From: Tabrizicola_A sp964393035
GTDB taxonomy: Bacteria > Pseudomonadota > Alphaproteobacteria > Rhodobacterales > Rhodobacteraceae
Assembly (NCBI GenBank): GCA_964393035.1
Contig: CAYMRX010000004.1
Span: 310,001 to 374,000, forward strand
Length of the DNA stretch: 64,000 bases
Reading direction: 5' to 3'
Both the position numbers and the translations under genes were made by a program. The first letter of the stretch is position 1; every line of letters begins with the position of its first letter. Below are positions 35,201-43,731 of this stretch, in pieces. The notes beneath the pieces are model-generated. The model did no database searches, was not told the DNA's origin, and saw only the letters and a program-made list of their open reading frames with translations.

Positions 35201-35701
35201 AAGATCAAATCCGGCGAGTTGCAGGGGCTGGCGCAGGTCGATGACGGCTGGTCGCCGCAGATCAATCTTGGCGTGCCGGTGATGATCCCCGACGCCTATA
35301 TTCCCGATCTGGATATCCGGCTGGGCCTTTACCGTCGCCTGTCCAGTCTGGCCACCAAGGTGGAGCTGGAGGGCTTTGCCGCCGAGTTGATCGACCGCTT
35401 TGGCCCGATCCCGAAAGAGGTCAACACGCTGATGCTGATCGTGCGGATCAAGGCGATGTGCAAGCGCGCCGGGATCAGCCGCATCGACGCCGGGCCAAAG
35501 GGCGCGACGGTGCAGTTCCACAATGACAAGTTCGCCAATCCGGCGGGGCTGGTGGAGTTCCTGCGCGAACAGGGACCGGCGGCCAAGGTGCAGGGCAACA
35601 AGATATTGCTAATGGGCGAGATGAAGTCGGAATCCGACCGCATCAAGGGGGCGTTCAACATCGCCAAAGGACTGGCGGAAAAGGCCAAGGCCGGGAAATA
35701 G
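32264..35701 (+). CDS. mfd: transcription-repair coupling factor Mfd
   Basis: Mfd removes RNA polymerase stalled at DNA lesions and recruits UvrA. The 1145-residue protein has the N-terminal UvrB-like region (PAWDCLPYDRISP near residue 58), the CarD-like RNA polymerase interaction domain (GDLVVHVEHGVGRYLGL near residue 481), helicase motifs with Walker A GDVGFGKTE near 622 and DEEQHFG near 723, SATPIPRT-like TATPIPRTLQLSL, and the C-terminal TRCF domain. All parts are complete. Confidence 0.97.
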   Translation: MAGVRVILGGAPEGYDARFLAREAAKTPVLHIARDDKRMAAMRAALAVMAPGLLVLDFPAWDCLPYDRISPNPEISARRLATLAALAHGVPGPFVLLTTLGGAMQRIPAREVIRGASFSARVGTRVDEAHLKAFLSRMGFSPVSTVAEPGDYAIRGGIVDIWPPGNSGPVRLDFFGDTLDGLRRFDPVTQRTTEKLQDIDLAPMSEVLLDEASITRFRQTYRAEFGTAGSDDPLYEAVSAGRKHAGMEHWLPYFHDRMETLFDYLPEACVMVDDQVTPMRLTRWEGIEDQYDARLEAMKAKGRLDTVYKPVAPGLLYLDDAAWEAATAGQKLIQLSPLAQSPGPGVLDAQARIGRSFAPERQQESVSLFGALSDHVKKLLQDGQVVIASWSEGARERLQGLLEDQGLKGATPIKDFREVPDGKGKVFLIVWALEAGFTAPGLAVISEQDVLGDRLAAKPKRKRKAENFLRDAESLSPGDLVVHVEHGVGRYLGLETITALGAPHACVSLEYAEGAKLYLPVENIELLSRYGHEEGLLDRLGGGAWQAKKAKLKERIKEIADRLMRIAAERALRHAPILEAPHSLWEAFAARFPYQETDDQLSAIADVVADLEKGSPMDRLIVGDVGFGKTEVAMRAAFVAALSGMQVAVICPTTLLARQHYRSFAERFRGFPISVRPLSRFVSAKEANLTREMMAAGTVDIVVGTHALLAKGVKLKNLGLMVIDEEQHFGVTHKERLKELRSDIHVLTLTATPIPRTLQLSLTGVRDLSIIATPPVDRLAIRTYVSEFDSVTLREALLREHYRGGQSFWVVPRISDLPEIEDWLKTNVPEVTFITAHGQLAAGDLDDRMNQFYDGKYDVLLATTIVESGLDIPTANTMIVHRADMFGLGQLYQIRGRVGRAKTRAYCFLTTKPRVPLTPQAMKRLKLLASLDSLGAGFNLASHDLDLRGAGNLLGEEQSGHIKEVGYELYQQMLEETIAKIKSGELQGLAQVDDGWSPQINLGVPVMIPDAYIPDLDIRLGLYRRLSSLATKVELEGFAAELIDRFGPIPKEVNTLMLIVRIKAMCKRAGISRIDAGPKGATVQFHNDKFANPAGLVEFLREQGPAAKVQGNKILLMGEMKSESDRIKGAFNIAKGLAEKAKAGK

Positions 35702-35723
35702 GCCCCGGATTCAGCCCTCGGAT

Positions 35724-36464
35724 TTAGCCCCGCTGACCCGCCACGATCTGACGCATGCCCTCCAACGGCACATAGCCGCGCACCATGGTCTGGTCGATCA
35801 CAAAGGTCGGTGTGCCTGACACCTCCATCGTGGAGCCAAGCGCGTGGTTGGCCTCGATCACCGCTTCCACTTCGGGCGCCTCCATCCGGGCAAGGATCGG
35901 GGCCGGGTCAAGCCCGAGATCCGTCGCCAAACGGGCCAGCGTTTCGGCGTCCGGGCTGCCGCGCAGCGCGATCAGGGCGTCATGCACCTTTTTGTAAGAT
36001 TCATTGCCATGCAGTTGCAGCACCGCAATCGCAAATTTCGACGAGATGGTCGATTCCTCGCCAAGGATCGGGAATTCTTTCAGCACAAAGCGGATATTGC
36101 CATCGGATTTGACCAGTTCGGCCACCTCATCATGCGCCTTGCGGCAATAGCCACAGCGGTAATCGACGAATTCGACCACCGTGATATCGCCATCAAGGTT
36201 GCCGCCGACCCATGAGACGCCATCGTTGAAAATCTTGTCCTTGTTGTCGGCCAGCATTTGCAGGTCACGGTCGGCTGCGGCGGCGTCTTGGCGTGATTGC
36301 AAGACATCCATCGCCTCGACCAGCACTTCAGGGTTTTCCAGCAGATAGGCCTTCACCTCGGCCTGAAAGGCGGCGCGCTCGGCCTCTGACATCTCGCCCA
36401 GCCCTCCGGCCAAGGCGGCGGTGCCCATCAGGCAGAGGGCAAGAGCGAAAACGGTGCGTCGCAT
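35724..36464 (-). CDS. DsbA-family periplasmic thiol-disulfide protein
   Basis: This 246-residue protein has a signal peptide (MRRTVFALALCLMGTAALAG), a helical stretch near residues 25-85, then a thioredoxin fold with the CGYC site near residue 104 (VDYRCGYCRKAHDEV) and the cis-Pro loop SGTPTFVIDQ near residue 216. The long N-terminal helical part resembles the ScsC/Com1-like group rather than E. coli DsbA. It is convergent with mfd and divergent from the aminotransferase. Confidence 0.9.
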   Translation of the reverse strand: MRRTVFALALCLMGTAALAGGLGEMSEAERAAFQAEVKAYLLENPEVLVEAMDVLQSRQDAAAADRDLQMLADNKDKIFNDGVSWVGGNLDGDITVVEFVDYRCGYCRKAHDEVAELVKSDGNIRFVLKEFPILGEESTISSKFAIAVLQLHGNESYKKVHDALIALRGSPDAETLARLATDLGLDPAPILARMEAPEVEAVIEANHALGSTMEVSGTPTFVIDQTMVRGYVPLEGMRQIVAGQRG

Positions 36465-36556
36465 CGGGAAATCCTTTGGGGGTGCGGGCAGATGGCACGG
36501 GGTTGACCATCTGGCCCCGCTTGGGGTTCATGGGGCGCGACTGTAAGGGGCGGGGC

Positions 36557-37711
36557 ATGAAAAGATCAAGCCGGGGTCAGGTTGATCCCTTCATTGTGAT
36601 GGATGTGATGGAGGAGGCGCGCGCGCTGGAAGCCGCGGGGCGCTCCATCATCCATATGGAGGTGGGCCAGCCCGGTACGCCCGCGCCCAAGGCCGCGCGC
36701 GACGCTGTTGCCCGTGCGCTGGAACAGCCCTTGGGCTATACCGTGGCACTTGGCCTGCCCGAACTTCGCCGGGGCATCGCGGGGCTGTATCAACGCTGGT
36801 ATGGGGTCGATCTGAACCCCGACCGCGTGGTGGTGACGGCGGGATCATCCTCGGCCTTCCTGCTGGCGTTTTCGGCGCTTTTTGATGCGGGCGACAAGGT
36901 GGGGCTGGGGGAGCCGGGCTATCCCAGCTATCGCCAGATCCTGCGGGCCTTGTCCTTGCAGCCGGTGGGCATCCCGACACGAGTTGAGAACCGCTTGCAG
37001 CCGGTGCCATCCGACCTTGAAGGGGTGGAGATGCAGGGGCTGATCGTCGCCTCGCCCGGCAACCCGACCGGCACCATGCTGTCGCAGGACGCCTTGAAGG
37101 CGTTGATGGATCATGCCGCCGCGCGCGACATCGCCTTTGTCTCGGACGAGATTTACCACGGGCTGCATTACGGCGACCGCGCGGTTTCGGCGCTGGAAAT
37201 CAGCGATCAGGCCTATGTCATCAATTCCTTCTCGAAATATTTCAGCATGACCGGGTGGCGTCTGGGCTGGATGGTGGTGCCGGAGGATCACATCCGCACG
37301 GTGGAGCGCTTGGCGCAGAACATGTTCATCTGCCCGCCCCATGTCAGCCAGATTGCAGCCCTTGCCGCGCTGGACAGCATTGACGAGCTGGAGGCCAATC
37401 GCGCGGTCTATGCGGAAAACCGGCGGCTGATGCTGGAAGGGCTACCGCAGGCGGGCTTCACGAAAATCGCGCCGCCGGATGGGGCGTTTTATGTCTATGC
37501 CGATGTGTCGGACCTGACCGAGGATTCGCTGCAATTCGCCCGCGACATTCTGCATGGGGCCGGGGTTGCGGTGACGCCGGGGCTGGATTTCGATCCGGTT
37601 CGCGGTGGCCGGACCTTGCGGTTTTCCTATGCGCGGGCAACGGCGGATATCACCGAGGGGTTGAAGCGGCTCAGCGCCTATATGGCGGGCCATCCGGTCA
37701 AAGGGCGGTGA
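36557..37711 (+). CDS. class I/II aminotransferase
   Basis: This 384-residue PLP enzyme of the aspartate-aminotransferase fold has MEVGQPGTPAPKAARDAV near residue 35, ASPGNPTGTML near residue 162, DEIYHGLHYG near residue 196 and the PLP lysine in NSFSKYFSMTGWRLGW near residue 225. The Arg of TLRFSYAR near the C-terminus binds the substrate carboxylate. The donor/acceptor pair is not evident. TAAGGGGC precedes the ATG. Confidence 0.9.
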   Translation: MKRSSRGQVDPFIVMDVMEEARALEAAGRSIIHMEVGQPGTPAPKAARDAVARALEQPLGYTVALGLPELRRGIAGLYQRWYGVDLNPDRVVVTAGSSSAFLLAFSALFDAGDKVGLGEPGYPSYRQILRALSLQPVGIPTRVENRLQPVPSDLEGVEMQGLIVASPGNPTGTMLSQDALKALMDHAAARDIAFVSDEIYHGLHYGDRAVSALEISDQAYVINSFSKYFSMTGWRLGWMVVPEDHIRTVERLAQNMFICPPHVSQIAALAALDSIDELEANRAVYAENRRLMLEGLPQAGFTKIAPPDGAFYVYADVSDLTEDSLQFARDILHGAGVAVTPGLDFDPVRGGRTLRFSYARATADITEGLKRLSAYMAGHPVKGR

Positions 37712-37728
37712 TTTGCGCGACCGGCAGG

Positions 37729-37754
37729 ATTTGGGTATTTATGCCAAGATGAAA
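37729..37754 (+). repeat. extragenic motif copy overlapping amidase start
   Basis: GGGTATTTATGCCAAG (37733-37748) is followed directly by the amidase ATG. It matches the copy at 22351-22376 and partly 51731-51746. Confidence 0.5.
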
Positions 37755-38987
37755 TGGCTTTTCGCGGTTCTTTTGTTGGCCCTTGGGCCGGGAGAGCCTG
37801 CCGTCGCGCAGGAGCTTTCGGCGCTTGCGCGTTTGGAGCCTGCCAAATCCGCGATTTCGGACAGCGGTGCGGGGGTGGAGATCCGGCTTTCCTTGTCGCA
37901 GCCGGTGCCATGGCGGGTGCGGTTTCGGGCCGATCCGCCGCGCATGGTGCTGGATGTGCAGGAGGTGGACTGGACCGGGGCGGCGGGGCTGTTGCGCGGG
38001 TCGCGCAATGTGACGGGGTTGCGGGCCGGGGTGTTCCGGCCGGGCTGGTCGCGGCTGGTGCTGGATTTGTCCGGGCCGATGGCGCTGGTCTTGGGCGAGA
38101 TGTCGACCGAGACGGACAGCCGGTTGACCTTGCGGCTGGAGCCGACCGGGGCGGCGGCGTTTCAGGCGGCGGCCAGCCAGCCCGAGCTGCCGGGCTGGGC
38201 GATGCCGACGCTTACTGATCTCGCGCAACCGCCCGCACGCGATCCGGGCAAGCTGATCGTGGTGCTGGACCCCGGCCATGGCGGGCTTGACCCCGGGGCC
38301 GAGCGCGAGGGGCAGTCTGAGGCGGCGCTGATGCTGACCTTTGCGCGGGAGTTGAAGGAACTTCTGCTGCGTGACGGCCGGTTTCAGGTGGTGATGACCC
38401 GCGACAGCGACCATTTCGTGCCGCTGGAAACCCGCGTCTCCATCGCGCGGGCGGCGGGGGCGGATCTGTTCTTGTCGCTGCATGCCGATGCGCTTGCGGA
38501 AGGCGAGGCGACGGGCGCCACGCTTTATACGCTCTCCGAGGAGGCCAGTGATGCCGCCTCCGAGGCTTTGGCGGCGCGTCATGACCGCGATGATCTTCTG
38601 GCGGGCGTTGATCTGACGGCGCAGGATGATCTGGTGGCGACGGTGTTGATGGATATGGCGCGGGCCGAAACCACACCAAAGCTCGCCCGCCTGGCCAAGG
38701 CGCTGGAGGTATCCATCAAGGCGGCCGATCTGAAGATGCACCGCATCGCGCATCAGACGGCCGGATTTTCCGTGCTGAAATCGCCCGACATTCCGTCGAT
38801 GTTGGTCGAGTTGGGGTTCCTGTCGTCAGCCCGCGATCTGGGCCGGTTGCAAGATGGCACATGGCGCGCGCGCATGGCAGAGGCGTTGCGGCTGGGCGTT
38901 CTGGCCTGGGCCGAGGAGGAGGCCGCGATCCGCGCCCTTGGTCAAAGCGGGCAGGTCCAAACCGGGTTGGGCCAAAGTGGCGATTGA
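37749..38987 (+). CDS. N-acetylmuramoyl-L-alanine amidase (AmiC type)
   Basis: This periplasmic amidase cuts the peptide stem from peptidoglycan during cell separation. The 412-residue protein has a signal peptide (MKWLFAVLLLALGPGEPAVA), an AMIN-like beta domain to about residue 150, and an Amidase_3 domain with the zinc ligands in LDPGHGGLDPGAE near residue 178 and SLHADAL near residue 243, and the catalytic Glu in MLVELGFLS near residue 355. The start at 37749 gives the signal peptide. The PBP1A gene follows. Confidence 0.92.
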   Translation: MKWLFAVLLLALGPGEPAVAQELSALARLEPAKSAISDSGAGVEIRLSLSQPVPWRVRFRADPPRMVLDVQEVDWTGAAGLLRGSRNVTGLRAGVFRPGWSRLVLDLSGPMALVLGEMSTETDSRLTLRLEPTGAAAFQAAASQPELPGWAMPTLTDLAQPPARDPGKLIVVLDPGHGGLDPGAEREGQSEAALMLTFARELKELLLRDGRFQVVMTRDSDHFVPLETRVSIARAAGADLFLSLHADALAEGEATGATLYTLSEEASDAASEALAARHDRDDLLAGVDLTAQDDLVATVLMDMARAETTPKLARLAKALEVSIKAADLKMHRIAHQTAGFSVLKSPDIPSMLVELGFLSSARDLGRLQDGTWRARMAEALRLGVLAWAEEEAAIRALGQSGQVQTGLGQSGD

Positions 38988-39021
38988 ACGCGCAGTGCCG
39001 CAATGCGCGCCTTATCGTGTT

Positions 39022-39050
39022 TTGACCTTTGCCGCCCGTCCGCCTATAGA
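39022..39050 (+). promoter_or_regulatory. sigma70-type promoter of the PBP1A gene
   Basis: TTGACC (39022-39027) and TATAGA (39045-39050) are separated by exactly 17 bases. Transcription should begin near 39057, which excludes the upstream ATG at 39003 and supports GTG 39081 as the start. Confidence 0.6.
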
Positions 39051-39080
39051 GTGGCGCAGGCGGCGTTGGGGGTATTGGGC

Positions 39081-41636
39081 GTGATACGGTTCTGCGGCTC
39101 TGTGTTCGGGGCCATCTTCACCTTGGTGACCATGGGCCTGTTGTTCGGCGCCCTGACGGTGGGGGGTATCTTCTATATCTACTCTGCCGATTTGCCGAGC
39201 CATGAGAGCCTTGCGCAATACACGCCCCCGACGATCAGCCGGATCTATTCCGGCGAAGGCCGCATCATCGACGAATTCGCCCATGAGCGGCGGCTGTTCG
39301 TGCCGACCGAAGACATTCCCGATCTGGTGAAGCAAGCCTTCGTTTCGGCCGAGGACAAGCATTTCTACAGCCACAAGGGCTATGATGTGACCAGCATGTT
39401 CGCGGCCTTTCGCGATGCGGTGATCTCACGGGGATCGAATGTGCGGGGGGCCTCCACCATCACCCAGCAGGTGATGAAGAACTTCCTTCTGGACGGCTCG
39501 CGCTCGGTCGAACGCAAGATCAAGGAAATCATCCTTGCCACAAGGCTGGAGGAAACGCTGTCCAAGGACAATATCCTTGAGCTTTATCTGAACGAGATTT
39601 TCCTTGGGCAGAACAGCTATGGTGTGGCGGCCGCGGCGCAGACCTATTTCAACAAACCCCTGACGGCCCTTGCCCCGCATGAGGCGGCAACGCTGGCCAG
39701 CCTGCCCAAGGCGCCGGGCGAATATCACCCGGTGCGCGGCAAGGATCGCCTTTTGGAACGGCGCAACTATGTGCTGCGCGAGATGTGGCAGAATGGCTAT
39801 ATCAATGAGGCCACCTATAATGCGGAAAAGTCCCAGCCGCTGAAATCGGTGCAGAACGGCGATTATCCGGCCTTCCGTGAAGCCTTGCCGCCGCGCAGCT
39901 ATTTCACCGATGAAATCCGCCGCCAGCTTTCGGGCACCTTTGGCGAGGAGGAGTTCTTTGGTGGCGGTCTGTCGATCCGCGCCACGATGGAACCGGAATT
40001 GCAGGCCATTGCGGCCCGGGCGCTGCGCCGAGGCTTGGAGAAATACGACCGCAATCAGGGCGTTTGGCGCGGCACGGGAAAGACCATTGCCGTTGAAAAA
40101 CTTGGCTCCGAGGCTGACTGGCGCGCCGCCTTGGCCGAGATCACCGATCTGCCGCGGGATGTGGAGGGCTGGCAGGCCGCGGTGATTCTGGAACTGGGCG
40201 AGGATTACGCCCGTTTTGGCGCTGAAGGGGATCTGCAAGGCCATGAGCCGGTGATCCCGGCCGCGGATGTCACTTGGGCGCGCAAACGCCTTGCCGACGG
40301 CAAATTGGGCAAGAAGGCGCAGGTGCCTGCCGATCTGCTGTCGGTCGGCGATGTGGTGATGCTGCGCGCGGTCACCAATGAGGAAGGCGACAGCTTTCAG
40401 CACTGGTCCCTGCGGCAGGTGCCGGAGGTGCAGGGCGGCTTGATGGCGATGGACGTCAACACCGGCCGCGTCATCGCCATGCAGGGCGGTTTCAGCTATC
40501 AGGCCTCGGTCTTCAACCGGGCCACGCAGGCAACGCGGCAGCCCGGCTCCAGCTTCAAGCCCTTTGTCTATGCGGCGGCCCTGGATTCGGGCTTTACGCC
40601 CGCCACCATCGTGGTGGACGCCCCGATCGAGATTGAAACCCCCGAAGGGCTGTGGACGCCGAAAAACGCCTCGAACAAGTTTTACGGACCCACGCCCTTG
40701 CGCACCGGGATCGAGCAAAGCCGCAACCTGATGACCATCCGCATCGGGCAAGAGATCGGCATGGATCTGGTGGCGGAATATGCGGAAAAATTCGGCGTTT
40801 ACCGCAATATGAACCCCTTCCTTGCCAATGCGCTTGGCGCGCAGGAAACCACGCTGTTCAAGATGGTCGCCGCCTATGCCATGTTCGCCAATGGCGGCGA
40901 GCGGGTGGAGCCGACGCTGGTGGACCGGGTGCAGGACCGGTTCGGCAAGACGATCTATCGCCATGACCAGCGCCTATGCGAGGATTGCACCAAGCCCGAT
41001 CTGCCAAAGGGGCAGGGGGTCCGCATCAAATCCGACCGCGAGCGGGTGATGGATGCCATCACCGCCTATCAGCTCACCTCGATGATGGAGGGGGTGATCC
41101 AGCGCGGGTCAGGCACCGGCGTCAAACTGCCGGTGCCGGTGGCGGGCAAGACCGGCACCACCAATGACGCCAAGGACGTCTGGTTCATTGGCTATACCTC
41201 TGAGGTTGTGGCCGGCTGCTATATGGGCTTTGACCAGCCGCGGACCTTGGGGCCGGGGGCGTTTGGCGGCACGCTTTGCGTTCCGATCTTTCAGGAGTTC
41301 ATGAAAGAGGTCGTGGCAAAATATGGCGGCACCGAATTTGCCGTGCCGGATGGCGGCTATTTCCAAAAGATCGACCGGTTCACCGGCGCGAAGCTGCCAG
41401 CCGATGCCGCGGGCGACAATGTGATTTCGGAATATTTCCGCGAAGGCGAAGATGTTCTCTTTGGTCTGGACGCGCTGGTCGATGGCGGCTTTGGCATGGG
41501 GGACAACCTGCCGCTGTTCTCGGCCGGCGAGACGGATCAGAACCAGACCGACACGGTAACCACCTCGGACGGCCAGACCAAGGCGGTGCCGAAAAAGGCC
41601 AATTTCGGCACGCTGTCCTCGGGTGGTCTTTACTGA
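39081..41636 (+). CDS. mrcA: penicillin-binding protein 1A (bifunctional transglycosylase/transpeptidase)
   Basis: PBP1A polymerises and cross-links peptidoglycan. The 851-residue protein has an N-terminal membrane anchor (residues 5-32), a GT51 domain with the catalytic Glu in SAEDKHFYSHKGYD near residue 91 and RKIKEIILA, an inserted OB-like domain near 290-420, and a transpeptidase domain with the SxxK serine in QPGSSFKPFVYAAAL near 490 and KTGTTNDAKD near 690. GTG 39081 is preferred because a promoter lies between it and the upstream ATG. Confidence 0.95.
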   Translation: MIRFCGSVFGAIFTLVTMGLLFGALTVGGIFYIYSADLPSHESLAQYTPPTISRIYSGEGRIIDEFAHERRLFVPTEDIPDLVKQAFVSAEDKHFYSHKGYDVTSMFAAFRDAVISRGSNVRGASTITQQVMKNFLLDGSRSVERKIKEIILATRLEETLSKDNILELYLNEIFLGQNSYGVAAAAQTYFNKPLTALAPHEAATLASLPKAPGEYHPVRGKDRLLERRNYVLREMWQNGYINEATYNAEKSQPLKSVQNGDYPAFREALPPRSYFTDEIRRQLSGTFGEEEFFGGGLSIRATMEPELQAIAARALRRGLEKYDRNQGVWRGTGKTIAVEKLGSEADWRAALAEITDLPRDVEGWQAAVILELGEDYARFGAEGDLQGHEPVIPAADVTWARKRLADGKLGKKAQVPADLLSVGDVVMLRAVTNEEGDSFQHWSLRQVPEVQGGLMAMDVNTGRVIAMQGGFSYQASVFNRATQATRQPGSSFKPFVYAAALDSGFTPATIVVDAPIEIETPEGLWTPKNASNKFYGPTPLRTGIEQSRNLMTIRIGQEIGMDLVAEYAEKFGVYRNMNPFLANALGAQETTLFKMVAAYAMFANGGERVEPTLVDRVQDRFGKTIYRHDQRLCEDCTKPDLPKGQGVRIKSDRERVMDAITAYQLTSMMEGVIQRGSGTGVKLPVPVAGKTGTTNDAKDVWFIGYTSEVVAGCYMGFDQPRTLGPGAFGGTLCVPIFQEFMKEVVAKYGGTEFAVPDGGYFQKIDRFTGAKLPADAAGDNVISEYFREGEDVLFGLDALVDGGFGMGDNLPLFSAGETDQNQTDTVTTSDGQTKAVPKKANFGTLSSGGLY

Positions 41637-41702
41637 TCTGCCCCGCTTGCCCAACCGCTTGGCCCGCGCTATCACCCGGCCCGAGAATTCAAGGAATCCG
41701 TC

Positions 41703-42830
41703 ATGCGCGCCGAAGTCCAGAACCATGTCGAGCAAATCGAAAAGTCGCTGAAGCTTTTGGCGCAGCGGCTGGATTGGGAAACCGCGCCGCATCGGCTGGA
41801 AGAATTCGATGCGTTGATCGAAGATCCGAACCTGTGGAACGATCCGGCCAAGGCGCAAAAGTTGATGAAAGAGCGTCAGGCGCTGATGGATGCGGTGAAA
41901 GCCTACAAGCTGATCGACGGCGGCTTGCGCGACAATGTCGAGCTGATCGAGATGGGCGAGGCCGAAGGCGATGCCGAGGTGGTGGCCGAGGCCGAGGCGG
42001 CGATCAAGGCGCTGGTTGAAAACGCCGCGCAAAAGGAACTTGAGGCGCTTCTCGATGGCGAGGCGGACGGCAACGACACCTATCTGGAAATCAACGCAGG
42101 CGCTGGCGGCACCGAAAGCTGTGACTGGGCCAGCATCCTGGCGCGGATGTATGTCCGTTGGGCCGAGAAAAAGGGCTACACGGTTGAAATGCAGTCGGAA
42201 ACCGCGGGCGAAGAAGCGGGCATCCGTTCGGTGTCTTACAAAATTTCCGGCCATAACGCCTATGGCTGGCTGAAATCGGAATCCGGCGTGCATCGTCTGG
42301 TGCGCATCTCGCCCTATGATTCCGCAGCACGGCGGCACACCTCGTTCTCGTCGGTCTGGGTCTATCCGGTGGTTGATGACAACATCGAAATCGAAGTCCA
42401 CGACAAGGATATCCGCATCGACACGTACCGCTCGTCCGGTGCGGGCGGCCAGCATGTCAACAAGACCGACTCAGCGGTGCGGATCACCCACTTCCCGACC
42501 GGGATCGTGGTGACCTCGTCCTTGAAATCGCAGCACCAGAACCGCGACATCGCCATGCAGGCGCTGAAATCGCGGCTTTACCAGATGGAATTGGACAAGC
42601 GGAACGCCGCGATCAACGAGGCGCATGAATCGAAGGGCGACGCGGGCTGGGGCAACCAGATCCGCTCCTATGTCTTGCAGCCCTATCAGATGGTGAAAGA
42701 CCTGCGCACCGGGGTTGAAACCAGCGATACCGGCGGTGTGCTGGATGGTGATCTGGACAAGTTCATGGCCGCAACGCTGGCGCTTGGCGTGCATGGCATG
42801 GGCCGGGCCGAGGCCAACGCCGAGGATTGA
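41703..42830 (+). CDS. prfB: peptide chain release factor 2
   Basis: RF2 ends translation at UGA and UAA. The 375-residue protein is read in one frame from MRAEVQNHVEQIEKSL; there is no UGA near codon 25, so the programmed +1 frameshift of E. coli prfB is absent. The stop-codon tripeptide SPF appears as SPY (VRISPYDSAARRHTSF near residue 203), and the GGQ of peptidyl hydrolysis is in SSGAGGQHVNKTDS near residue 247. It follows the PBP1A gene after 66 bases. Confidence 0.97.
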   Translation: MRAEVQNHVEQIEKSLKLLAQRLDWETAPHRLEEFDALIEDPNLWNDPAKAQKLMKERQALMDAVKAYKLIDGGLRDNVELIEMGEAEGDAEVVAEAEAAIKALVENAAQKELEALLDGEADGNDTYLEINAGAGGTESCDWASILARMYVRWAEKKGYTVEMQSETAGEEAGIRSVSYKISGHNAYGWLKSESGVHRLVRISPYDSAARRHTSFSSVWVYPVVDDNIEIEVHDKDIRIDTYRSSGAGGQHVNKTDSAVRITHFPTGIVVTSSLKSQHQNRDIAMQALKSRLYQMELDKRNAAINEAHESKGDAGWGNQIRSYVLQPYQMVKDLRTGVETSDTGGVLDGDLDKFMAATLALGVHGMGRAEANAED

Positions 42831-42860
42831 TTGCCCGCTGCCGCGAGGGGGGGGGCAATC
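42829..42860 (+). terminator. possible prfB terminator
   Basis: GATTGCCC (42829-42836, overlapping the stop codon) pairs with GGGCAATC (42853-42860) and is followed by CTTTGG. The loop is 16 bases and the U-tract is poor. Confidence 0.4.
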
Positions 42861-42930
42861 CTTTGGTAAAAATACATCTTTTCTGAACATGCATCTCCCG
42901 CATAGGCTTTGCCGAAACGGGAGGGAAGCC

Positions 42931-43668
42931 ATGGTGCAAAGCGAGCCGGATCGGCCCGAGGTCTTGCGGGTCGAGGCCGCCGACATCCGCGCATCCCTTG
43001 CGGCGGGTTGGCACGACGTTCTGCGCGCCCCGCATTACGGGCTGTTCTTCGCCTGCTTTTACGTCGTGGGCGGCTGGCTGGTGACCTGGGCCGTGATGGT
43101 CAAAGGGCAGTTGTGGTGGACCTTGCCCGCCGCCGCCGGTTTCCCCATTCTAGGCCCCTTCATCGCCTGCGGGCTTTACGAGGTGTCCCGCCGGCTGGAG
43201 GCCGGTCAGCCCCTGCGCCGGGCCGAGGTGTTTTCGGTGATCTTCCGACAAAAGGACCGCCAGATTCCGTCGATGGCGGCGGTGATCGTGGTGTTCTTTC
43301 TGTTCTGGAACTTCCTGTCGCATATGATCTTCGCGCTGTTTCTGGGCCGCGCGACGCTGACCAACGTCTCCTCCTCGCTTGCCATCTTCCTGACACCCGA
43401 AGGACTGGCGATGCTGGCGGTGGGCACCGGCGTGGGCGCGGTCTTTGCCACCTTGCTGTTCGGCCTGACGGTGGTCAGCCTGCCGATGCTGCTGGAGAGG
43501 GAGGTGGTGCGGACAAGCCCGGCGGTGATGCTGGGCTGGGGCGCGTTGATCGGGGGGCTGTTGTTTCTGGGGATGCTGCCGGGGTTTCTGGGGCTGTTTG
43601 CCGTGCTGCCCTTGCTTGGTCATGCAAGTTGGCACCTGTACCGCCGGGCCATCGTCTGGCGTGACTGA
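42931..43668 (+). CDS. DUF2189 family membrane protein
   Basis: This 245-residue protein has a polar N-terminus of about 40 residues (with VEAADIRASLAAGWHDVLRAPHYG), then six hydrophobic segments. The GPFIACGLYEVSRRLEAGQPL loop near residue 80 is the family signature. No function is known for DUF2189. GGGAGGGAAGCC precedes the ATG. It is convergent with the bactofilin gene. Confidence 0.88.
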   Translation: MVQSEPDRPEVLRVEAADIRASLAAGWHDVLRAPHYGLFFACFYVVGGWLVTWAVMVKGQLWWTLPAAAGFPILGPFIACGLYEVSRRLEAGQPLRRAEVFSVIFRQKDRQIPSMAAVIVVFFLFWNFLSHMIFALFLGRATLTNVSSSLAIFLTPEGLAMLAVGTGVGAVFATLLFGLTVVSLPMLLEREVVRTSPAVMLGWGALIGGLLFLGMLPGFLGLFAVLPLLGHASWHLYRRAIVWRD

Positions 43669-43682
43669 GGGGGCAGAAATGA

Positions 43683-43709
43683 AAACGGGCACCGCGAAGG
43701 CGCCCGTTT
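43683..43709. terminator. hairpin between DUF2189 gene and bactofilin
   Basis: AAACGGGC (43683-43690) pairs with GCCCGTTT (43702-43709). It lies between two convergent genes, and the short A/T ends give weak U-tracts in both directions. Confidence 0.5.
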
Positions 43710-43731
43710 GAAAGCCAGCCTGCGGCAGAAA

